The notes beneath the pieces were generated by a model, which was not told the origin of the DNA, ran no database searches, and worked only from the letters and a program-made list of their open reading frames with translations. Shown here one piece after another: positions 58,627-64,000 of a DNA stretch of 64,000 bases (the stretch's first letter is position 1; each line of letters opens with the position of its first letter). Source of the stretch: Dendrocalamus latiflorus (lineage: Eukaryota > Streptophyta > Magnoliopsida > Poales > Poaceae); assembly GCA_017311315.1 (NCBI GenBank), contig CM029634.1:26593622-26657621 (forward strand). Direction: 5' to 3'. The position numbers and the translations under genes are program-made.

Positions 58627-60478
58627 TGTTGGACCGAAATGGCGACAGAGGGGGGGGGGTGAATGGCGCTCTCAAAAATTAAATTCGCCCCTCAAGTACC
58701 CACGCTTATACTTCTTCTCCAATAGCTATGGAAGCTATGAAGATAGAAGATATGCACTACTGGAAGTCAAGGCAACAAGGAAAAACCAGATCCAAAAGAA
58801 GCAGCCAAGAAAAATAAATTCAGAGCCAGTCTGACTGCAAGCGGTAGTACCGCTGAGACGAGCGGTAGTACCTCTGAGCGGTAGTACCTCTCGAGGAGCG
58901 GTAGTACCTCTGAGCGGTAGTACCTCTCACGGAGCGGTAGTACCGCACGACGATCGGACTTGTCCGAACGTTTCTTCGCTGCCGATCGGACTGGTCCGAA
59001 CAAAACCGGTAGTACCGCTAGGACGAGCGGTAGTACCTCTGAGCGGTAGTACCTCTCGGGGAGCGGTAGTACCTCTCGAGAAAATCAGCAAACTGAAATT
59101 TCAGAAAAACTGAGAAAATCGCAAGATTCTTGGATTCTTGGCTTGGGAAACTTTGAGGGTAGCTAGGGAACACTCCCAGAAGACTAAGCCAAGAGCCAAT
59201 AACAAGAAATCCACTCCAAGAATCAAGAATTTCAGATTTGGGTAAAGATCTGAAATCTTGCAAGAACCGAGCCAAAAACCAAATAACTCCCCAACCGTTG
59301 ATCCTTTGGCTATGAAATTTTGAGGGAAGCTAATTAATAGCCTCTGGACTCTTCATACCAAATTTCAAGCCATCTTAACAAGGGAATCAAAATCTGGACC
59401 AAAACCAAGAAACGAAGAACAAGAACAGAGGAGGCCAAAACTGAAATATGAGAATCAAACTCGGTTTGCTCTTGGGATTAAATAGCCAAATGGCTTTTGA
59501 GCATCACCCATGTCATAGCAACCCATTTTGGCACTCTCCAGCAAGCAAGAACTCAGAACCACGAAAATCAAGAAATCTTGCAAAGAGGAAACTGAAGAAC
59601 AGAAGCTACGAACAGGGAAAACCAAACTTCAGATTTCATTTCTTGAATCACAGGGAATACAGAGGAGTTCCGATACCCCGACTTGATACAAAAGGAAAGA
59701 TTACAAACTCCTCAATCCATCCTCTCCCTCTCTACTCAAGAACACCACTCAAGAACACATGAGGGAGGAAGAACACACCTCTGTTCTATCACCTAGAACA
59801 CATCGTAGGGGACAGAGGGAGCACCAGACTCTGCCTCTCCAACCACTAAAGACTAAAGGAAAACCAACTCCTAAAGCCTCTTTTGACTAGAGCTAACCCT
59901 AATTCCCTCCAAAATGCTCAAGGAGGGCATGCAGCCCCTCCTCTCCTTTTATAGCGCCTGGCTAACGGGTCTCCGCCCCGTTACGCCCGCTACGTCCAAC
60001 GGAGCCCGCTCCCGCTTGTGCAGCCTTGCGAATTTCCCGATTCGCCCCTTCTGCACCTTCCGGGAAGCTTCCGCGCTCCTTGCCTCGCACGCCTCGCAAC
60101 CACCTCGAGTCCACGTCGTCTTCGACACATCCCGACCGTTCTGACCTCAGCGCCACCTGTGCCTAGTCCGGTCCACCGTGTCTCGCCACGACTCCAACTC
60201 GACGTCCTGCAGTCACACAGACAAGAAACACGTCAAATAGCACCGCTCGACACATGAAAGCGTAAATACCATCACACTTACCACAGACGAAGTCCAAACC
60301 TGTCGAAACATTAGAATATACATTCTAAGCCCAAATGACCAAGTTTGACCAAAGTCCGACCGAGCCCGATTGCGCCACGCAACGGCTCGACTCCGAACCA
60401 CTCAAACCAAACTCGACTATCCTAAACCTTTGTCAATTACTCATCATTCACATGGAGTCACGACCACCTGGTCTCTCA
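58627..60478 (-). repeat. Sirevirus 3' LTR (copy 3), 1852 bp
   Basis: Minus strand: starts TGAGAGACCAGGTGGTCGTG, ends TTTCGGTCCAACA. A TATAAAAGG box lies near 59946-59954. The C9 block is at 58651-58659. Strong similarity to 38242-40033 in U3 and the promoter region, less in the repeat array. Confidence 0.93.
58833..59085. repeat. Minisatellite of GCGGTA-G-TACCGC and TCGGAC-NN-GTCCGA units in Sirevirus LTR 3
   Basis: About eleven AGCGGTAGTACC units (several ending CTCT in place of GC), interrupted by two copies of GATCGGACTTGTCCGAAC-type sequence. It occupies the place of the CCGGTC arrays in the other two LTRs. Confidence 0.85.
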
Positions 60479-62555
60479 ATCTCCCCCTTGATGAGTATAT
60501 TGACAAACTCAGAAAAAGCATTAAGTTGAGTTTGATTTTGAAGAATCCAACATGGTCCAAAGAAGAGAATGAAGCTAATGACCATGTCGACAGAAGGAAC
60601 ACTAGAGCAACTACTGAAAGAGCAAATTGATCTCCAAAGCTCTAAACTGTTCCCAACAGACTTTTTCTTCTCTATTCTCCCCCTTTTGGCAATAAACGCA
60701 TCAAGATGCAATAGAGAGAATATGACATGTCAATGGATGAATATGGCTGAAGTTTGTTTATTTAAGCATTTAGAGCCATGAGAATTATCCATATTGACCA
60801 TAATGTAATACACCAAGCCATAACTCAAAAAAGGACGCTATCTAGATCATGACGACATATATATAAACCAGCTAGAGCACAAAGATGACAATCTGAAATA
60901 TAATGCATTTTGTGAGCAAGTCAAGTCATCAATGAGTAAAGTCTAGCTAGAGACATCCAAGGATGATGCAGGCCATGTCAATAAGCTAAGCGGAACAAAG
61001 AGGCTAACATTGAGTCCAAATAGAGTGCTATAAGCTCAAGATTGAAACATTGGTTAAGGTACTTGGTTCTGATTGTAGATTAAGCAAATTGAGCACATTA
61101 AACATTGTCTTTTGAAAGCATATGGTTGTTTTCAACCCAATTTTTGTTTATGTGCTAGATCTCAAGCCTTATGCGACTACTCCAAGCAATAAGCTTAAGA
61201 AGATAGTCTAGGTCATCCAAAACTCCCCCTGAGTTCATGCCTAGTGCAATGGCAAGCTGTCTCATGAGAAAGAATTGGTGAAATCAGTTTTTTCGCACAA
61301 ATATGGTGGTTGTCAACCAACATTTTGTTTTATCATGTGCTAGATCTCAAGCCTTATGCGACTACTCCAAGCAAGAAGCTTAAGAAGATAGTCTAGGTCA
61401 TCCAAAACGCCCCCTGAGTTCATGCCTAGTGCAATGGCAAGCTGTCTCATGAGAAAGAATTGGTGAAATCAGTTTTTTCGCACAAATATGGTGGTTGTCA
61501 ACCAACATTTTGTTTTGTCATGTGCTAGATCTCAAGCCTTATGCGACTACTCCAAGCAAGAAGCTTAAGAAGATAGTCTAGGTCATCCAAAACTCCCCCT
61601 AAGTTCATGCCAAGTGCAATGGCAAGCCGTCTTATAGGAAAGAATTGGTGAGATCAGTTTTTTTCGCACAAAAGAGATCTTTTTGCTTTTTAAACACATT
61701 GTACTAACTCATGTATCATCAGGAGACTAAAACAGCTCAAACTAAGGCTCAATATAGATTCAACGCTCAACTCAGCCTATTTGACATGGCATGAATCATA
61801 AAAGGATAGCTCAAGAAAGACTAAACTCAAATGCTAGCATGACAAGTTTAATTTAAGTGGATCAATTTTACTTAACTTATCATGGCAAACGCTAGTCTAC
61901 ACATATGAAGTCATGATAAATTTAGCAAGCTAAGCACAAGTCATGGCAAGGTGTAAAGCACTGAAGCATGTCATAACAGGATAATAATCAAGGCTCAATG
62001 CAGATTGATTAAAATGCTAGAATGCTGAAAATGCAAGAAAGTCCAGCTCCCCCTCAACAATAGATGCAACTTTTAGTTCAAGTTGAGTTATGTCAGAATT
62101 AAGCTTCAGAAGCTCCCAATTGAACTCCCCCTGAACCAAAGCAATAGAATCGAGAAGCTGGGAAAGAAAACAGCAAACAGGCAGTCCTTAAAGCATAGAA
62201 AAGATATAGAGGCAACTATGGCTCAGACTGACTCTCATCTACCCCATATGACTCCAGGACAATCAGCTGACAGTAAATCACACACTAGAGAGCAAACACG
62301 TACCCTGTCTACCCGAGGGTGGCCCAACCCTCGCTAGAACCTACAAGAAGTGAGTGAGCTCGACCTAGTGAGATAAGAAGCAGCTAATCCTGGAAGCACA
62401 AGATAAGAGTTAGAAGTCTAAGCACCTCGGCAAGAGAAGCACTCTAACCTATGCTGGAAGGACTAAACCCAAATGCACCCCGAGTGCAATGCAACAGAAA
62501 TGAGACAGAAGCATAATCAATATAGTAAAGCAGTAAAGCCCAAAGCTCCCCCTCA
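60479..62555 (-). other. Sirevirus 3' non-coding region with multiplied polypurine motifs
   Basis: AGGGGGAG or a close form occurs on the minus strand near 60482, 60679, 61223, 61409, 61593, 62047, 62126 and 62546. The one at 60480-60489 directly precedes the LTR and is the functional candidate. No frame longer than about 90 codons looks coding. Confidence 0.85.
61125..61690. repeat. 185-bp tandem repeat, three copies
   Basis: GTGCTAGATCTCAAGCC recurs at about 61152, 61337 and 61522 (period 185). Copies 1 and 2 are nearly identical, and copy 3 has several changes. Each copy carries one polypurine-like motif, so the duplication multiplied that motif. Confidence 0.92.
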
Positions 62556-63998
62556 CTACAGTCCGTAAGGACAAACCACTCCAAGCTCTCCCCGCAGAGC
62601 TGAAAACCTCGAACTGTCCAAATGCTTGGTGAAGATATCAGCCAACTGGTGGTCACTCTCCACGAACTGGAGCACTATGTCACCTTTCTCTACATGGTCT
62701 CTAAGGAAGTGGAAGCGAATATCAATATGCTTGGTCCGAGAGTGCTGCACTGGGTTCTTAGCAATGTTGATAGCAGACGTGTTATCACAAAAGAGTGGAA
62801 CACTGTCTAAAGCTAACCCAAAGTCCCGCAGGGTCGAAACCATCCAAAGTACCTGGCTACAGCAACTGGCTGCAGCAACGTACTCGGCCTCTGCAGTGGA
62901 CTGTGCAACACCGGACTGCTTCCTCGAAGACCAGGAAACGAGAGAAGTGCCAATGAATTGGCAGGTGCCGGAAGTGCTCTTCCTATCTATCCTACAGCCA
63001 GCGAAGTCTGCATCCGAAAAGGCTCTCAAGGAAAGACAGGATGAGGAAGAGTACCAGATACCATAGTCAATGGTAGCTCGAAGGTACCGAAAGATGCGCT
63101 TCACCGCCTGGCGGTGAGATACGCGAGGAGAAGCCTGAAAACGAGCACACAGACACACGGAGAAGTGTATGTCTGGTCTCGAGGCAGTGAGGTAAAGAAG
63201 GGAGCCGATCATACTTCTGAACTCTTTCTGATCAACTGGCTCGCCGTCCTCATCTGGGTCAAGATAGGCTGTCGAAGCCATGGGAGTTGACACCGGCTTA
63301 CCATCACTCATATCGATGCGCTTCAGGAGGTCACAAGTGTACTTTCCTTGATGAAGAAATGTACCCTCCCGAGTCTGCTTAATTTGGAAGCCAAGGAAGA
63401 AGGTCAACTCACCCATCATACTCATTTCAAACTCGGTGCTCATGACATCCGAGAACTGGGAAACCAGAGTATGGGAAGAGCCGCCAAAGATAATGTCATC
63501 GACATAGATCTGGACGAGCAGAAGGTCAGCGCCAAGCCGGCGGATGAACAAGGTCTTATCAACTTTACCCATTTCAAACCCATGACTCAACAAGTAGGAC
63601 TTAAACCTCTCATACCAAGCCCTGGGGGTCTGCTTAAGTCCATACAACGCTTTGGAAAGCTTGAAGACATGGTTTGGGTATTTGGGGTTTTCGAAACCAG
63701 GAGGCTGTCGGACGTAGACCTCTTCCTCAATAAGGCCATTGAGAAAGGCACTCTTGACGTCCATCTGGTAAAGCTTGAAACTCTTAGAAGCTGCAAAGGC
63801 AAGCAGGATTCTAATGGCTTCAAGTCTAGCTACAGGGGCAAAGGTCTCCTCGAAATCTAGACCTTCAACCTGGGAGAACCCCTGAGCAACCAGTCTAGCC
63901 TTGTTTCGAATAACCACTCCATCCTCGCTCTGCTTGTTCTTGAACACCCACTTAGTCCCAATAATATTGTGACCTCGCGGGGGCTCGACAAGCGACCA
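62556..63998 (-). CDS. Sirevirus Pol C-terminal part: reverse transcriptase and RNase H (partial)
   Basis: Open from the window edge (EPPRGHNIIGTKWVFKNKQ) to TAG at 62556-62558, about 480 residues with no stop or shift. Reverse transcriptase blocks: NKARLVAQGFSQVEG, MDVKSAFLNGLIEEEVYV, LYGLKQTPRAWYERF and the catalytic YVDDIIFGG (metal-binding aspartates). RNase H blocks: FSDADFAGCRIDRKSTSG, TAEAEYVAAASCCSQVLWM, CDNTSAINIAKNP and HIDIRFHFLRDHV. The enzyme copies element RNA into DNA in particles and degrades the RNA strand. The wording is that of SIRE/Opie-type copia elements. Gag, protease and integrase lie outside the window, so integrity of the whole polyprotein is unknown. Confidence 0.94.
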   Translation of the reverse strand, partial: WSLVEPPRGHNIIGTKWVFKNKQSEDGVVIRNKARLVAQGFSQVEGLDFEETFAPVARLEAIRILLAFAASKSFKLYQMDVKSAFLNGLIEEEVYVRQPPGFENPKYPNHVFKLSKALYGLKQTPRAWYERFKSYLLSHGFEMGKVDKTLFIRRLGADLLLVQIYVDDIIFGGSSHTLVSQFSDVMSTEFEMSMMGELTFFLGFQIKQTREGTFLHQGKYTCDLLKRIDMSDGKPVSTPMASTAYLDPDEDGEPVDQKEFRSMIGSLLYLTASRPDIHFSVCLCARFQASPRVSHRQAVKRIFRYLRATIDYGIWYSSSSCLSLRAFSDADFAGCRIDRKSTSGTCQFIGTSLVSWSSRKQSGVAQSTAEAEYVAAASCCSQVLWMVSTLRDFGLALDSVPLFCDNTSAINIAKNPVQHSRTKHIDIRFHFLRDHVEKGDIVLQFVESDHQLADIFTKHLDSSRFSALRGELGVVCPYGL

Positions 63999-64000
63999 AA

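Larger units (their letters stand above)
58627..64000 (-). mobile_element. Sirevirus-type copia element, 3' half (5' half beyond window)
   Basis: On the minus strand: reverse transcriptase/RNase H frame open at the window edge (to 62556), a 2.1-kb non-coding region with repeated polypurine-like motifs (60479-62555), then the 3' LTR (60478-58627). Left flank is CTAAT (58622-58626); its partner lies outside. The polypurine tract AAGGGGGAGAT abuts the LTR. Multiplied polypurine motifs and long LTRs are hallmarks of Sireviruses. No envelope-like frame seen between RNase H and the LTR. Confidence 0.92.

Noticed and set aside
60569..60781. Envelope-like or extra frame in the Sirevirus 3' region
   Set aside because: About 70 codons, wrong strand relative to the element, no membrane segment or similarity recognised.

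Overview
This is a grass nuclear genome segment, most likely rice (Oryza). It is almost wholly a nest of transposable elements, and I see no intact host gene. The element types fit rice: gag-only Ty3/gypsy elements with LTRs of about 3 kb, a Sirevirus-type Ty1/copia element with solo LTRs, CACTA elements with subterminal repeats, a Tourist MITE, and DNA transposons carrying host gene fragments. The only host-derived coding sequence I recognise is broken: a strictosidine synthase-like exon and three exons of a Rieske oxygenase of the PTC52/pheophorbide a oxygenase group.

Layout. 1-5646: a young gypsy element with gag but no pol. The two LTR ends that can be compared are identical over 505 bp. 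It sits in an older inverted LTR (5647-8932, minus). 9097-10611 and 12312-13666: two non-autonomous CACTA elements sharing one subterminal repeat; the second holds a (TA)n tract. 13916-14172: a Tourist MITE. 17769-25410: a complete copia element (copia A, TSD GGACT), one base from an intact pol frame. 26524-27080: a long-inverted-repeat element. 27796-33786: a decayed copia element (copia B, TSD GGAGG) with TG...TA LTR ends and an apparently spliced gag whose start codon lies in the LTR.

34540-42339: a large minus-strand gypsy-type LTR, split by a solo Sirevirus LTR (38242-40033, TSD ATCGG). 42397-43920: an Angela/BARE-like copia LTR. 45287 to about 55370: another minus-strand gypsy-type LTR, split by a 7-kb CACTA element (46484-53488, TSD TAT). 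That CACTA carries strictosidine synthase-like and unidentified exons, a 333-bp tandem repeat, and a nested hAT element (50696-52954, TSD ATAATATT) carrying the Rieske oxygenase exons. 56010-58031: a second solo Sirevirus LTR. 58627-64000: the 3' half of a Sirevirus on the minus strand, with an intact reverse transcriptase/RNase H frame running off the window.

Most notable: (i) two-tier gene capture, a Pack-hAT inside a Pack-CACTA inside an LTR; (ii) a copia element with its splice donor and gag start codon in the LTR; (iii) a two-palindrome module conserved in four otherwise diverged gypsy-type LTRs; (iv) Sirevirus LTR arrays whose repeat units differ in sequence but keep a short inverted-repeat form. 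All calls are from reading the sequence; none was checked against a database.
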